Positions 44,791-54,171 of a stretch of 64,000 bases of DNA are shown here, in pieces. Position 1 is the first letter of the stretch. Each line of letters opens with the position of its first letter. The notes below the pieces were generated by a model that was not told where the DNA came from, ran no database searches, and saw only the letters and a program-made list of their open reading frames with translations. The position numbers and the translations under genes are program-made. Where the stretch lies: NCBI RefSeq assembly GCF_028532725.1, contig NZ_JAQKGU010000002.1:248001-312000 (forward strand). The letters are read 5' to 3'. The stretch is from Desulfovibrio sp. Fe33. GTDB taxonomy: Bacteria; Desulfobacterota; Desulfovibrionia; Desulfovibrionales; Desulfovibrionaceae.

Positions 44791-44852
44791 GATATACGTA
44801 TGATATACAAGAAATATACAATCGGTCCCAGAGTATACACTGCGCGTATACG
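44791..44852. promoter_or_regulatory. Candidate integrase arm-type sites near the right end of the island
   Basis: Repeated TATAC-centred motifs (GATATACG, GATATACAA, AATATACAA, GTATACAC, GTATACGG) lie within 62 bases, 50 bases before attR. Related motifs (AATATACAAAAG, GTATACAAATT at 27239-27263) stand just inside attL. Confidence 0.45.
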
Positions 44853-44901
44853 GGCATAGGTTTTAGGTAACAGATTTAAGAACTTAGACAGTGTGTTCAA
44901 A

Positions 44902-44947
44902 AATGGCATTCAAGAGGTCGTGGGTTCAATTCCCTCCAGCTCCACCA
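44902..44947. repeat. attR: duplicated 3' end of tRNA-Ala
   Basis: Matches 27146-27191 at 45 of 46 bases and is followed by the same terminator hairpin (44960-44991). This marks the right border of the island. It is not a full tRNA. Confidence 0.9.
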
Positions 44948-45228
44948 CACGAAAGTTAAGGCTTAGAAGGTTTTCCTTCTAAGCCTTTTTTCGTGGGATA
45001 CGCATAAGAAGATACAGATGATATTGGGTAACAATTAGTGAACTGAGTGGAACGGCTTTCTGCGCTGTCCCTGTGGGTATCCCCTAAATAATTTAGGGGA
45101 TTGAGCATTTGCAATGTCCTAGGTTTATTTTATGTAGGTTTACTATCATCCCGGAATGACGTAATGTTTTTTGCTCACAATAATGATGGGACTTCGCATT
45201 GAGGATCCTGCTGGGAGTGTTTAACGCA

Positions 45229-45543
45229 ATGAAATTTAGTCATTTAGGCGTACCGACATCTGACCATTTTGACGGTGAGATAGATTTACCTCATTTGAAA
45301 ATGACCGTATCAGATCACAGAAATAATCCCTATGGAATCCAATGGATGCGGTTCTGGGAGGATGCGGAGTACCCCGATTTAGTAAAGAATGTTCCTCACG
45401 TTGCCTTTGAAGTAGAGGTCATGGCGAAGGCTCTTGAGGGTAAAAAGGTCATCATAGAACCCAACTCACCAAGCGAGGGATTGCTGGTTGCATTCATCGA
45501 AGTTAATGGTGTGCCTATTGAGTTGATGGAGTATAAGATTTGA
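45229..45543 (+). CDS. VOC-family (glyoxalase/dioxygenase fold) protein
   Basis: 104 residues, one betaalphabetabetabeta-type module: FSHLGVPTSDHF at the start, VPHVAFEVEVMAKALEGK in the middle and VAFIEVNGVPIELMEY at the end, the usual VOC order. Metal ligands would be His near the N-terminus and Glu near the C-terminus. The ATG at 45229 follows GGGAG. It is the only gene in the 0.65-kb segment between two tRNA-Ala 3'-end copies, so it may be the sole cargo of a second, decayed element. Confidence 0.7.
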   Translation: MKFSHLGVPTSDHFDGEIDLPHLKMTVSDHRNNPYGIQWMRFWEDAEYPDLVKNVPHVAFEVEVMAKALEGKKVIIEPNSPSEGLLVAFIEVNGVPIELMEYKI

Positions 45544-45576
45544 TATGCGAAAACGGCATGTCGATTGTTTCACATT

Positions 45577-45641
45577 AATTCCCTCCATCTCCACCAATGA
45601 ATATTAAAGGCTTAGAAGGATTTCCTTCCAAGCCTTTTTTT
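45577..45641. repeat. Third, diverged copy of the tRNA-Ala 3' end with terminator
   Basis: AATTCCCTCCATCTCCACCA (one change from the tRNA) is followed by AATGAATATTAAAGG and a terminator hairpin (45609-45641) like the ones at 27204 and 44960; similarity continues into GATACAAAAGAATATACAAA. This suggests an older tandem insertion at the same site. Confidence 0.75.
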
Positions 45642-46050
45642 GCGGAAGATACAAAAGAATATACAAATGAAATCGGGTGGATGGCGATATTTTTTGTCAG
45701 AAGGCGTAGCTCGTAACACGTTTCATCCCCCTAAAAAACATTGTTTAGAGGAGCAACAACGTGCTCCCACGCTTTTAGTTGTTTGCAGTGTGTATGCAGT
45801 GCGTTGTTTTTGTTGGGTAACTTGTTAAAAGGCAAAAAGCTTTACTTCTTGGTGCGAATAGCTGATTATTAACCAACTCAGCGTGACTGGACGCACGATT
45901 ACTTCTTAGCCCCGCTTGGGCAACATACGTTCCACGTAAGTTCTAGATTTACTCCCCGTACCAGAGTCATCCAATTATCACCCCGGTGAACCCGGGATCG
46001 ACCGCTGTCACGCGTCGTCGATTTGTTCCATTTTTTTCTCCAAGGTTAAT
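45642..46050. other. Gap with no gene, end of the island region
   Basis: No coding sequence with a ribosome site is seen. Base composition returns to the host type toward the helicase gene. Probably the remains of the third element plus the promoter region of the next gene. Confidence 0.5.
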
Positions 46051-47277
46051 ATGACTTTTACAGATTTTTCTTTTGACCGCCGCATCGACGCCGGAATCAA
46101 GGCCTGTGGCTATGACACCCCGACCCCCATTCAACGTAAAGCCATTCCGCTGATCCGGAATGGGCATGATGTGATGGGATTGGCTCAGACGGGCACCGGC
46201 AAGACTGCCGCATTTGCACTGCCGATTTTGCAAAAGCTGCTTACCAGCACTTCTTCGAAACGGGGCGCGCGCGTGTTGGTTTTGGCGCCGACCCGGGAGT
46301 TGGCGATTCAGATCAACGAGAGTTTTACCTCTCTCGCCCGACAAACAGACATTACCAGCAGCGTCATCATCGGTGGCGTCGGTATGCAGCCGCAGATCAA
46401 TGCGTTTCGCACCTCGAATGTCATCGTTGCCTGCCCTGGGCGGCTTGTCCGGCTCATCGCGAGGGGAGCCGTCGATTTCAAAGCTGTTGAGGTCTTAGTC
46501 CTCGATGAGGCGGACAGGATGCTTGATATGGGGTTTCTGCCCGACATTAAGCGGGTTCTCGCTCAACTCCCGGCAAAGAGGCAGAATCTGCTCTTTTCCG
46601 CTACCATGCCGAAATCCATTCTGGATTTGACGAAGCGCATTCTGGTGAACCCCAAAACGGTTCAGATTAACGCCACTTCTCCAGTCTCCAGTGTCGAACA
46701 TGTTTTCTACAAGACGCAGCCGGGCGGGAAGACCGCTTTACTCAATGAGATTCTTTCCAGGTCAGAGCATCAGAGTATGCTGATCTTCACTCGGACCAAG
46801 CACAAGGCCAAGAATCTCTCCCGCACGCTGTGCAATAGCGGATACGATACGACGTTTCTGCAAGGCAACATGAGCCAGGCCCAGCGCGAAAGGGCTTTGA
46901 ATGGTTTTCGCGACGGCCGCTTCTCGATTCTGGTGGCAACGGATATTGTCGCCCGCGGCATTGACTGTGATCGTATAACGCACGTTGTCAATTTCGATAT
47001 GCCGGACTCTGTCGAGACCTACACGCATCGAATCGGCAGAACAGGCCGGGCAGGGCGGTCAGGCTGCGCAATAAGCCTGGTTACGGCCGATGACGTATCG
47101 CAACTGCGGGCCATTCAAAGAGTGATGGGCGTGTCGGTTGAACAAGAAGCTCACACCGATACCGGGGCAAAAATCAAAGAAGCGAAATCCGGAAGGCCGT
47201 CTTCGCTTTCCCCGGCGAAGAAAAATCCCCGGAGGCGGGGACGCAAACCTTCGGGGGCGGCGCGACAAGCGGCCTGA
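46051..47277 (+). CDS. rhlE: DEAD-box RNA helicase, RhlE type
   Basis: 408 residues. N-terminal FTDFSFDRRIDAGIKACGYDTPTPIQRKAIP (Q motif), AQTGTGKTAAF, PTRELAIQI, VLDEADRMLDMGF, SAT, then VATDIVARGID and HRIGRTGRAG in the second RecA domain, ending in a basic tail (GRPSSLSPAKKNPRRRGRK). These unwind RNA in ribosome assembly and mRNA decay. A weak AAGG site precedes the start. Gene-symbol level is by similarity of layout. Confidence 0.9.
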   Translation: MTFTDFSFDRRIDAGIKACGYDTPTPIQRKAIPLIRNGHDVMGLAQTGTGKTAAFALPILQKLLTSTSSKRGARVLVLAPTRELAIQINESFTSLARQTDITSSVIIGGVGMQPQINAFRTSNVIVACPGRLVRLIARGAVDFKAVEVLVLDEADRMLDMGFLPDIKRVLAQLPAKRQNLLFSATMPKSILDLTKRILVNPKTVQINATSPVSSVEHVFYKTQPGGKTALLNEILSRSEHQSMLIFTRTKHKAKNLSRTLCNSGYDTTFLQGNMSQAQRERALNGFRDGRFSILVATDIVARGIDCDRITHVVNFDMPDSVETYTHRIGRTGRAGRSGCAISLVTADDVSQLRAIQRVMGVSVEQEAHTDTGAKIKEAKSGRPSSLSPAKKNPRRRGRKPSGAARQAA

Positions 47278-47378
47278 TGAAATTCTATTCCCCGCCTGCC
47301 TTGTCAGGCGTTCCGGGATCGAATGGGGGGAGCTGCTCCCTGTGCGAACTGTGAGCTGACACTCAATCAGAGAAATTG

Positions 47379-47407
47379 GCCACGTAAGTTGAGAAAACTT
47401 GCGTGGC
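47379..47407 (+). terminator. Hairpin downstream of the helicase gene
   Basis: A 12-bp stem GCCACGTAAGTT/AACTTGCGTGGC (one G-T pair) with a 5-base loop, followed by a moderately T-rich stretch. It may act as the terminator. Confidence 0.5.
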
Positions 47408-47546
47408 TCATTTCTAGCTTTCCCATGGCGGAGCTCGTGTGTCGCCTGGCGGGAATATTTGTGGTGGTATTCCCCGGAGGTCCCGCTTTTTCCTCGGAGC
47501 AGCATCGTTTTTTCGAGGCCGTTGCGATGAGCGGCTTGCCTGGCTG

Positions 47547-48371
47547 TCACCAGCTCTTTTTCCGGGCGAAAAAGGGACGGCCGAGCAGCCAGTCTTCCAT
47601 GCAATTGCGCACGCCTTTTTCCGCGCCGCCCTCCAGAAGAAGGGAAACGGCGCGGGACATGAGAAGATAGCCCGCCTCCAGGCCCAAGTCGCTTGCTCCC
47701 CGCAGGACGCCTTTCTGCAGGCTGTCGGCTACCAGCCTCGTGACCGGATGATTTTCAATGAGCGTCAGGGCATTCTCGGACAGGTTGCTTTCCAGGCACA
47801 TGTTCACATCCACCGAATTCCAGCCGCGGCACGCCCAGGGGCGGGCAGGGTAGACCGAACAGTTGCCGTTTTCCAGGAACAGGCAGGGCAGCCTGTGCCG
47901 AGCCATGCCGATGTCCTGCCAGCTTTTCCCATTCAGGCTGCCAACCAGGGCCTCGGTCTTGGCGCTCAAGTCGTCAAGACGTTTGCTGTCGCGCGTTTCC
48001 AGTAAATGAAGCCCGAGAACCAAGGCTTCCGGCTCGGTCAGGGCAACCTGGTTGTAGCAGCAGTGTATGCAGCCGCTTTTGCAGGCTATGGGCGGGTCGA
48101 GGTCCAATTCGTCCAGCACTGTGTCGAAAATCGCATAGGACTCATGCACGACCTCGCGCAACGCCTGGATCCTTCGGTCCGACACTTCTCCCTGGCCTGC
48201 GTCGTCTGCTGGCCGCAGGGCCTCCCTGAATGCCTCGGTTCGCTCCAGAGAGAGCGCCGTGAGGGCTTCGTCGTGAACGGTTGATGGTGGGGAAAGGGAT
48301 GGGCCACCGCGAGCGGAGCATTTGGGGGAATGCTTTGCCCGACCCGCTTTGGAACGAGAACGAGCGGCCAT
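47547..48371 (-). CDS. YkgJ-family cysteine-cluster protein
   Basis: 274 residues; start at 48371 (MAARSRSKAGRAKHS) after GGAGGT. The YkgJ-like pattern is CKSGCIHCCYNQVALTEPE, then LPCLFLENGNCSVYPARPWACRGWNS, then a further Cys. The eight or so cysteines probably hold zinc or an iron-sulfur cluster. The N-terminal 90 residues are basic and probably flexible. Physiological role unknown. Confidence 0.85.
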   Translation of the reverse strand: MAARSRSKAGRAKHSPKCSARGGPSLSPPSTVHDEALTALSLERTEAFREALRPADDAGQGEVSDRRIQALREVVHESYAIFDTVLDELDLDPPIACKSGCIHCCYNQVALTEPEALVLGLHLLETRDSKRLDDLSAKTEALVGSLNGKSWQDIGMARHRLPCLFLENGNCSVYPARPWACRGWNSVDVNMCLESNLSENALTLIENHPVTRLVADSLQKGVLRGASDLGLEAGYLLMSRAVSLLLEGGAEKGVRNCMEDWLLGRPFFARKKSW

Positions 48372-48895
48372 TGAGTACCTCCGATGTCGATAGAGGGCAT
48401 GAAGGGAGATCGTCCATTTGAACATTCCGATTTCGGTGCCTTCGTTGTCAAGACAATGTTCGCGGCTACCCGGAAGCGGATTCGTTTTTCGGTCTCCGCC
48501 GATGCGGGCGGGCCCAAGTCCGTACGGCGGGCGGATTTCGGCAGGGGGAGGGGAAGTCAAATCTTCGCGACTCGCAGGGATTTGTAACATTTGTTGGCAT
48601 GTAACTTGCTAAAATGGCCTTCTGAATTGTGTGGCAAAACGCTTGGAATCTCGCCCGAATGCCGGGGAGGAATACCGCAAGCCGGAAGTTCAAAGCGCTG
48701 TTGCCGTGTCCCTTTGCAGGGAGCGCCATGGATAAACGCGTTTTGGCGCGGGCCGTCGCAAGTGTGCGGACGGTGCGCGTGCCGGCGATCCGAGAATGGC
48801 AGGAGGCTCCGTTGCTTGAAGCAGGCGGCGGAGCTGGATCATTTGAAAGGTTGTATTGTTACCGCTGTGACCCGGCGAGATTCAATGGGGAGACT
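48372..48895. other. Gap with no gene
   Basis: Longer reading frames cross it but none has a plausible start, ribosome site or domain. It holds the divergent promoter regions of the YkgJ-like gene and the cytidylate-kinase-like gene. Confidence 0.5.
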
Positions 48896-50437
48896 ATGAT
48901 TGCCATCACCTTGTTCAACGGTCTTTACTGTAACGCTCATCAAGTTGTTGAGAGGATCATGCACACCACGGGGTACCGTTTGGTGACCGATGGTGACGTC
49001 GTGGCTGAAGCCGCCAAACTGTCCGGCATGGACGAAGAGCGTTTGGCGGGCGTCTTCCCGATGGGTGTTTCCTCTGCGAGAGGCCTTGGGCCGGATTACG
49101 GCGAGGCCGTCGGCTGGCTGCGTCTGGCCATGGCGCAAATGCTCTCCGAAAGGCGTGACCTGATATTTCACGGGTATTCATCGCTTCTGCTGCCTCCCGG
49201 GTTGCGGCACGTCCTGCGGGTGTGCCTCGTGTCCGAGATGCGGGAGCGGATGCTGGAAGGCTCCAGAGTGGGGGAATGCCCCGAACAGGAGTTGCGCAGC
49301 CATATTTTTGCGGACGATCAAGCGCGGGCCGAGTGGGTGATAGCCCATACCGACTACAATGATCCGTGGGACAGGCGTCTTTACGATCTCGTCCTTCCCG
49401 TGCCGTCGCTGGGAATCAAGCAAAGCGCCTGCCGCATCGTCGAGCAGTTGTGCAACGCGGCCGTGCAGCACCCCGGCTCTTGCCGGGAAAGCCTTGATGA
49501 CTTCCTGCTGTCGGCCCGGGCCAGGGTGAAGTTGACCCGGTGGGGGAACTGCGTTTCCGTCTCCGCCAAACGAAAGGCGCTTACCCTGTGTCTTACCGAT
49601 CACAGGAAGGCCCTTGAGATGATGGTCGACGACCTGCGCGGCCTCGTGTCCGGCATCGAAGGCGTGAAACACGTATATGCCGGAACCAGCCGGGCGTATA
49701 GCGAGGTTGATGTCCACCACAGGCCGGTACGTCGTCCTTCTTCTCGAAATGACGTGGGAAGCGCGTTCGACGGTGAACGGTTCGATTCGTTTCCGTGTGA
49801 GCCGTCCGGCAAGCGGGAAGATGATGCCGCGCTGGCCGGCAAAGTGCAGGCCGTGCTGTCGCAAGAGGGATATCCCGTTTCCGTCTACGTTGATAACGGG
49901 TCGGTTTCATTGTCCCTTCTGAATCACGCAGCGATGTTGCAAATCGTTGCGCGAAAATTGTGCGATTTGGTTTCCGGCGTCGACGGCGTTGAAAGCGTTG
50001 ATGTCGGGGTCGCCCAGACATATCACCAGACGTCCGCGTATCTCAGATTGAGGCGGGACATGGCGTCCCGGATTCTGCGTGCGGACGACAGGGAATTCGT
50101 CCCGTTCACGTCCGAACGGCTGCGGAAGCGCGACAGTTTGTCCATCGCCGTTTATGACGGCGAAACGCCTCTTGAGGCCGAAACGGAACGCAAGTCTGAA
50201 GTCGTCCTGCTCGACACCGATCTGCCCGGACTCGACGAAGCCGAGGCCGTGCGGCGGGTGAGACGGGCCAACCCCGGAGCAAAGGTGCTCGTCCTTTTGG
50301 GCATCGGACTAGGGCGGGATCTCGTCGGCGATCAGGACATGGACGTTTCCGCCTACCTCCGCAAGCCCGTTACCGCCGCTGTGCTGGGGGCCGCCATCAG
50401 GGGCGCCACTGCGGATATCCCTTGCACCACATCCTGA
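48896..50437 (+). CDS. Cytidylate-kinase-like / BON-like / receiver-like multidomain protein
   Basis: 513 residues from the ATG at 48896 (GGGGAG 5 bases upstream). Residues 1-190 follow the cytidylate-kinase-like pattern (IAITLFNGLYCNAHQVVERI, GYRLVTDGDVVAEAAKLSG, and later VIAHTDYNDPWDRRLYDLVL), but the P-loop lacks its GxxGxGK glycine/lysine, so catalysis is doubtful. Two BON-like repeats follow (VKLTRWGNCVSVSAKRKALTLC ... GVKHVYAGTS and VSVYVDNGSVSLSLL ... GVESVDVGVA). The last 110 residues resemble a response-regulator receiver (VVLLDTDLPGLDEAEAV, then AYLRKPV). It precedes a SulP permease, suggesting control of anion transport (inference). Confidence 0.65.
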   Translation: MIAITLFNGLYCNAHQVVERIMHTTGYRLVTDGDVVAEAAKLSGMDEERLAGVFPMGVSSARGLGPDYGEAVGWLRLAMAQMLSERRDLIFHGYSSLLLPPGLRHVLRVCLVSEMRERMLEGSRVGECPEQELRSHIFADDQARAEWVIAHTDYNDPWDRRLYDLVLPVPSLGIKQSACRIVEQLCNAAVQHPGSCRESLDDFLLSARARVKLTRWGNCVSVSAKRKALTLCLTDHRKALEMMVDDLRGLVSGIEGVKHVYAGTSRAYSEVDVHHRPVRRPSSRNDVGSAFDGERFDSFPCEPSGKREDDAALAGKVQAVLSQEGYPVSVYVDNGSVSLSLLNHAAMLQIVARKLCDLVSGVDGVESVDVGVAQTYHQTSAYLRLRRDMASRILRADDREFVPFTSERLRKRDSLSIAVYDGETPLEAETERKSEVVLLDTDLPGLDEAEAVRRVRRANPGAKVLVLLGIGLGRDLVGDQDMDVSAYLRKPVTAAVLGAAIRGATADIPCTTS

Positions 50438-50619
50438 TGTAGTCGGCTACGGAGCCGCACGCACTCCGGAGTGGGGAGCCTTTGCCTCAGGGCATGGCTT
50501 CCCATGTCCGGGATAGGACATGCCCTGCGGCAAATCGCGGGCAGTCGATCCCGTGAATTGCGTGTGCCGGACAAGATCTGTCGCCATGCTTCTCAATCGT
50601 GTGGAAAAAGGAATTCAAG

Positions 50620-52278
50620 ATGAAATCGTCTATGTATGATATGAAGATATTTCGCGGGGATGTCCTTGGAGGGTTGACCGCCGGGATCGTAGCGTTGCCC
50701 CTTGCCCTGGCTTTCGGCGTGGCGTCCGGAGCCGGACCTGCCGCCGGTCTGTATGGGGCTATCGCCCTTGGCTTTTTCTCGGCCGTGTTCGGAGGCACCC
50801 AGACGCAGGTGTCCGGACCGACCGGTCCCATGACCATTGTCGCCGCCTCGGCCATCGCCGCGTATTCGTCGGACTGGCACTCTGTCGTGGCCGTATTCAT
50901 GGTGGCGGGCCTGGCGCAGGTCGTTCTCGGCGCAGCCCGCCTGGGCTCTTTTGTCCGTTTCATCCCGTACCCTGTGGTTTCGGGATTCATGAGCGGCATA
51001 GGCCTTATCATCATCCTTCTTCAGATACAGCCGTTGCTTGGGTTGCCGTCCGTCAATTCGCCCATGGCGGCGCTTCTCGGCCTGGCGGATGCCTTGGGCC
51101 AAGTCCATTGGCCCGCGCTGCTCTTGGGAGGGCTGACCATATGTGTGGTATTTCTTATTCCTCCCCAGGTGACGTGCATCATTCCGTCGCCTCTCGTCGC
51201 GCTGCTCCTCGGAACGGGGATTGCCTGGTGGTTCGGCCTGGACGTCGCCACGATCGGGGAGATTCCTTCGGCGCTTCCCGTTCCCATACTGCCGAGCTTC
51301 GCCACTTCCGAGGTCGGGCGGATCGTGGGGCTGGGGTTGGTCCTCGCCGTTCTGGGAACCATCGATTCGCTTCTCACATCCATTGTCGCGGACTCGCTGA
51401 CGCGGAAAAAACATAATTCTAATCGGGAGCTTATAGGACAAGGCATCGGCAACATGGTGGCGGCGGTGTTCGGAGGGCTTCCGGGCGCGGGCGCGACCAT
51501 GCGAACCGTCGTGAATATCAAGGCGGGCGGCTCCACGCGCGTTTCCGGCATGGTGCATTCCCTCTTTCTCCTGGCCGTATTGCTGGGCCTCGGTCCGCTG
51601 GCGTCGCGCATTCCCCTGGCCGTTCTTGCCGGTATTCTCGTGAAAGTGGGCGTGGATATCGTCGACTACAAGCTGCTTTCGCTGGCGAGGAAAGCGCCCC
51701 GCGCCGATTTGCTGATAATGGCCGTCGTCTTTTGCGTGACGGTTTTCGTGGACCTTATCGTCGCCGTCGGCGTCGGAATGACCCTCGCGGCGGTGATGGT
51801 CGCCGTGCGCACCGCCAAACAGTGCAGCGTGAGCATCACGGAAGTCGAGAACTGTTCCGGCGTTGTCGAAGCCGAGGACACCATCCAGCGCGAGACGGAC
51901 TACCGCATCCAGGTCGTGACCATACGCGGGCCCTTCTTTTTCGGCACCACCGCCAACATGCAGGACAAGCTCGCTTCGATGCTTGGAACGCGGGTTGTGG
52001 TGGTCAACTGCCTGGATGTCCCGTTCATGGACCTTTCCGCGGTGTTCGCCCTGGGCGAGACTGTGGAGAAGTTGCAATCCGCGAATGTGCGCGTCCTGCT
52101 AGCCGTCAGGGACGAGCAGCGCGACAAGCTGCAACAGCTCGGAATGGGGAAGTACCTTGGCAGGGATGCCTATTACGGGAGCCACGAGTCGGTGCTGGCC
52201 GCCGCACGCTCCATTCTGGACCCGCAACGGCTGGGAGCCGTTATGGACGGCGACAACCGGCGTCAAACCGTCTGTTAA
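50620..52278 (+). CDS. SulP-family anion permease with STAS domain
   Basis: 552 residues. Membrane part with GDVLGGLTAGIVALPLALAFGVASGAGPAAGLYGAI, SGPTGPMTIV and GTIDSLLTSIVADSL, the SulP core motifs, then a cytosolic STAS domain (about 430-540; TTANMQDKL, VVVNCLDVPFMDLSAVFALGETVEKL). It imports sulfate, bicarbonate or another anion; the sequence does not decide which. The start at 50620 follows AAAAGGA by 7 bases. Lies 180 bases after the cytidylate-kinase-like gene on the same strand. Confidence 0.92.
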   Translation: MKSSMYDMKIFRGDVLGGLTAGIVALPLALAFGVASGAGPAAGLYGAIALGFFSAVFGGTQTQVSGPTGPMTIVAASAIAAYSSDWHSVVAVFMVAGLAQVVLGAARLGSFVRFIPYPVVSGFMSGIGLIIILLQIQPLLGLPSVNSPMAALLGLADALGQVHWPALLLGGLTICVVFLIPPQVTCIIPSPLVALLLGTGIAWWFGLDVATIGEIPSALPVPILPSFATSEVGRIVGLGLVLAVLGTIDSLLTSIVADSLTRKKHNSNRELIGQGIGNMVAAVFGGLPGAGATMRTVVNIKAGGSTRVSGMVHSLFLLAVLLGLGPLASRIPLAVLAGILVKVGVDIVDYKLLSLARKAPRADLLIMAVVFCVTVFVDLIVAVGVGMTLAAVMVAVRTAKQCSVSITEVENCSGVVEAEDTIQRETDYRIQVVTIRGPFFFGTTANMQDKLASMLGTRVVVVNCLDVPFMDLSAVFALGETVEKLQSANVRVLLAVRDEQRDKLQQLGMGKYLGRDAYYGSHESVLAAARSILDPQRLGAVMDGDNRRQTVC

Positions 52279-52667
52279 AAATAGTCAATAAAAACAAATT
52301 GAAAGCGCCAGTCGTGGCGCGCCTTGTCCTGGGGGGAAGGGTACATTCGGCGGCTTGAGAATCGTGCGGTACTTTTCTCCCCAGTGGCACCTTTTGTATC
52401 TTTTGCTGTTTTATATTTGAAAAACAGTGTGTTGTGACACTTATCCTGACGCGGAAGCGATAATGATGGGGTACTACGCCCCATTTGCGTCCTTGATTTT
52501 TGAGGCCGTTGTACGCCTTTTCCTCTGAAAAAGGGGGCCTGTTTCATTGAAGCAGGCGTGAAAAGCTGTTTTCAGCAAATCGATGAGAATTCCACTCGGC
52601 GCGAGGACGGGGACTCGGTTCCCGGAAGCGCTGTGGGTGCTTTCAGGAATAGCCGATTCAATTGCCC

Positions 52668-52697
52668 CACGCCTTCAGATTCGAATCTGAAGGCGTG
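52668..52697. repeat. Perfect 30-base palindrome
   Basis: CACGCCTTCAGATTC followed directly by its reverse complement. It has no T-run, so it is an operator, a cruciform or part of an RNA rather than a terminator. Confidence 0.75.
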
Positions 52698-52752
52698 AGG
52701 AGGGAAGTTCGTTGATACGCAAGGCAGGGGGACACTGCCGTCCTGGCTAAAT

Positions 52753-52788
52753 GCCGCCTTCGTCCGGTTTCGCCCGGGCGGCCTTTTT
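52753..52788 (+). terminator. Rho-independent terminator (+ strand) with no obvious gene before it
   Basis: Stem GCCGCC/GGCGGC with internal pairs, followed by CTTTTT. It is 475 bases after the SulP stop and faces the 3' end of the minus-strand secretion genes. Confidence 0.6.
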
Positions 52789-52805
52789 CCCTGACAGGGC
52801 TGCCC

Positions 52806-54146
52806 CTATCGCTCCTTGAAGGCCATGGTCTTGGCGAGATGGATGGGCTTGAGGAGGCATCCCAGGAGGGTCTTGGTCCCGGTCTTGATGTCTGCGGTCA
52901 GCGTCATGCCGGAGAATATCTGGAATGTTTTCCCGCCCGCCTCGATGGTGTTGTTGTCGAGGTGGATGATGCCTTCGTAGTAGGGTTCCCGGTTCTCAGG
53001 GACGAAGGCCGACGGGGATATGTTGGTCAGTTCGCCCTTGACCACTCCGTAGCGTCGCGGGTCGTAGGTCGTGATACGCATAACGGCTTCCTGTCCTATC
53101 TGGACGTGCCCGATATCCTTGGAGGATATCTTGACCTTGGCGACGAGGGGACGTTCAATGGGGATCAGGGACAGAAGCACCTCGCCGGGTTGGACGATTT
53201 CACCCGCCGAATGGATGTTGATGTTCTGGACAATGCCGTCGACAGGGGCCTTCACGTCCAAATCCTCGATGCCGCTGCTTGAAATGCTGATTTTCTTTTC
53301 GAGGGCAAGCAGCCTGGTGTTCACCTCGGCCAGCTCATTCGTCCACTTGTTCAAGGCCTTTGCCTCAAGATTGGCGAGCGTGGTGGTCAACTCGGCCTTG
53401 CGCTCGACCAGTTTCGCAATGCTGGTCGGGACTTGCTGCAATCTGGACACCGCGTCGTTGTGTTCCTTCTCCAATTGAAGAAGGGTGATTCGCGTGTTGA
53501 GCCCCTTCTTTTCCAGCTTTCTCCGGATGGTCAGCTCCTCCTGAACCAGGTCCACGGTCCGCTTGAGGCTGCTTTGCGATTGCCGGAGCAGAACAATCTC
53601 GTTGTCCAACTGCTTCATCTGGCTGCGGATGACCAATTCCTCGGCTTCCAGCGCCTTTTTGATGTGCCCGTACACCCTGGCCTGGGTTTCCCGCACCAAC
53701 GTATCCTGGACGGGTGAAAAGTCCGGCGTTTGGTTGGTTATGAGCGCTTCGAGGCGGATTCTTTCCGCTTCGGCGACGGTCTTCTCGACCTCTATGGATT
53801 CCAGCTCCAACTGCGAGACATCGGGGTCGAGGCGAATCAGCGGTTGGCCTTTTTTCACGATGGCGCTGTTCCTGACCAGGATCTGCGTCACGGTCCCGCC
53901 CACCATGTGCCTGAGCTTCACCTCATCGCCCTCATGGACCATTTCGCCGGTTGTGAAGGCGACCTCGTCCAGTTCCAGATAGTTCGCCCAGACCACGAAT
54001 ATGAGGAGGATCAGGACGATCGCCATGGCGATTTTTTTCAGGACGACGGAACTGCCTGCCTCTTTCAGCAGGATGGACCTGTCGATGTATCGGTTCTGCG
54101 GCTTTCCCGGATAATTTTGCGCGCTGTTTTCGTTCTTGCCTTTCAT
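52806..54146 (-). CDS. Type I secretion membrane-fusion protein (HlyD family)
   Basis: 446 residues; start at 54146 (MKGKNENSAQN) after GGGAG. One N-terminal membrane helix (KIAMAIVLILLIFVVWANYLEL, about 37-58), a lipoyl-like half (HMVGGTVTQILVRNSAIVKKGQPLIRLDP), a long coiled coil (about 110-290) and the second lipoyl half (VDGIVQNINIHSAGEIVQPGEVLLSLIP), with a C-terminal beta domain. It bridges inner-membrane ABC proteins and TolC. Downstream partner of the two ABC genes in the same direction. Confidence 0.93.
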   Translation of the reverse strand: MKGKNENSAQNYPGKPQNRYIDRSILLKEAGSSVVLKKIAMAIVLILLIFVVWANYLELDEVAFTTGEMVHEGDEVKLRHMVGGTVTQILVRNSAIVKKGQPLIRLDPDVSQLELESIEVEKTVAEAERIRLEALITNQTPDFSPVQDTLVRETQARVYGHIKKALEAEELVIRSQMKQLDNEIVLLRQSQSSLKRTVDLVQEELTIRRKLEKKGLNTRITLLQLEKEHNDAVSRLQQVPTSIAKLVERKAELTTTLANLEAKALNKWTNELAEVNTRLLALEKKISISSSGIEDLDVKAPVDGIVQNINIHSAGEIVQPGEVLLSLIPIERPLVAKVKISSKDIGHVQIGQEAVMRITTYDPRRYGVVKGELTNISPSAFVPENREPYYEGIIHLDNNTIEAGGKTFQIFSGMTLTADIKTGTKTLLGCLLKPIHLAKTMAFKER

Positions 54147-54171
54147 GCTGGATCTCCCTTCGACAGACAGG

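Larger units (their letters stand above)
27192..44947. mobile_element. Genomic island integrated at tRNA-Ala (about 17.8 kb)
   Basis: Bounded by direct repeats of the tRNA 3' end, with a tyrosine integrase and excisionase-type gene near the right end. Large parts (27.2-33.5 kb and 42-45.9 kb) are clearly AT-rich next to a GC-rich host. Cargo: a type ISP restriction enzyme, a PLD-helicase/small-protein/SMC-like operon that is now broken, IS remnants and several unknown genes. No conjugation genes are present, so this is an integrative element without its own transfer system, or a relic. Confidence 0.88.
52279..52805. other. Gap rich in hairpins, possible small RNA locus
   Basis: No protein gene is seen. 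In order it holds CCTTTT/AAAAAGG near 52516-52535, a hairpin at 52537-52557 (GCCTGTTTC/GAAGCAGGC), a perfect 30-base palindrome at 52668-52697, and a + strand terminator at 52753-52788. A + strand transcript ending at that terminator would carry all of these. Confidence 0.35.

Noticed and set aside
44902-44947. Second tRNA-Ala gene
   Set aside because: Only the 3' 46 bases are present; the acceptor 5' strand and D arm are missing.
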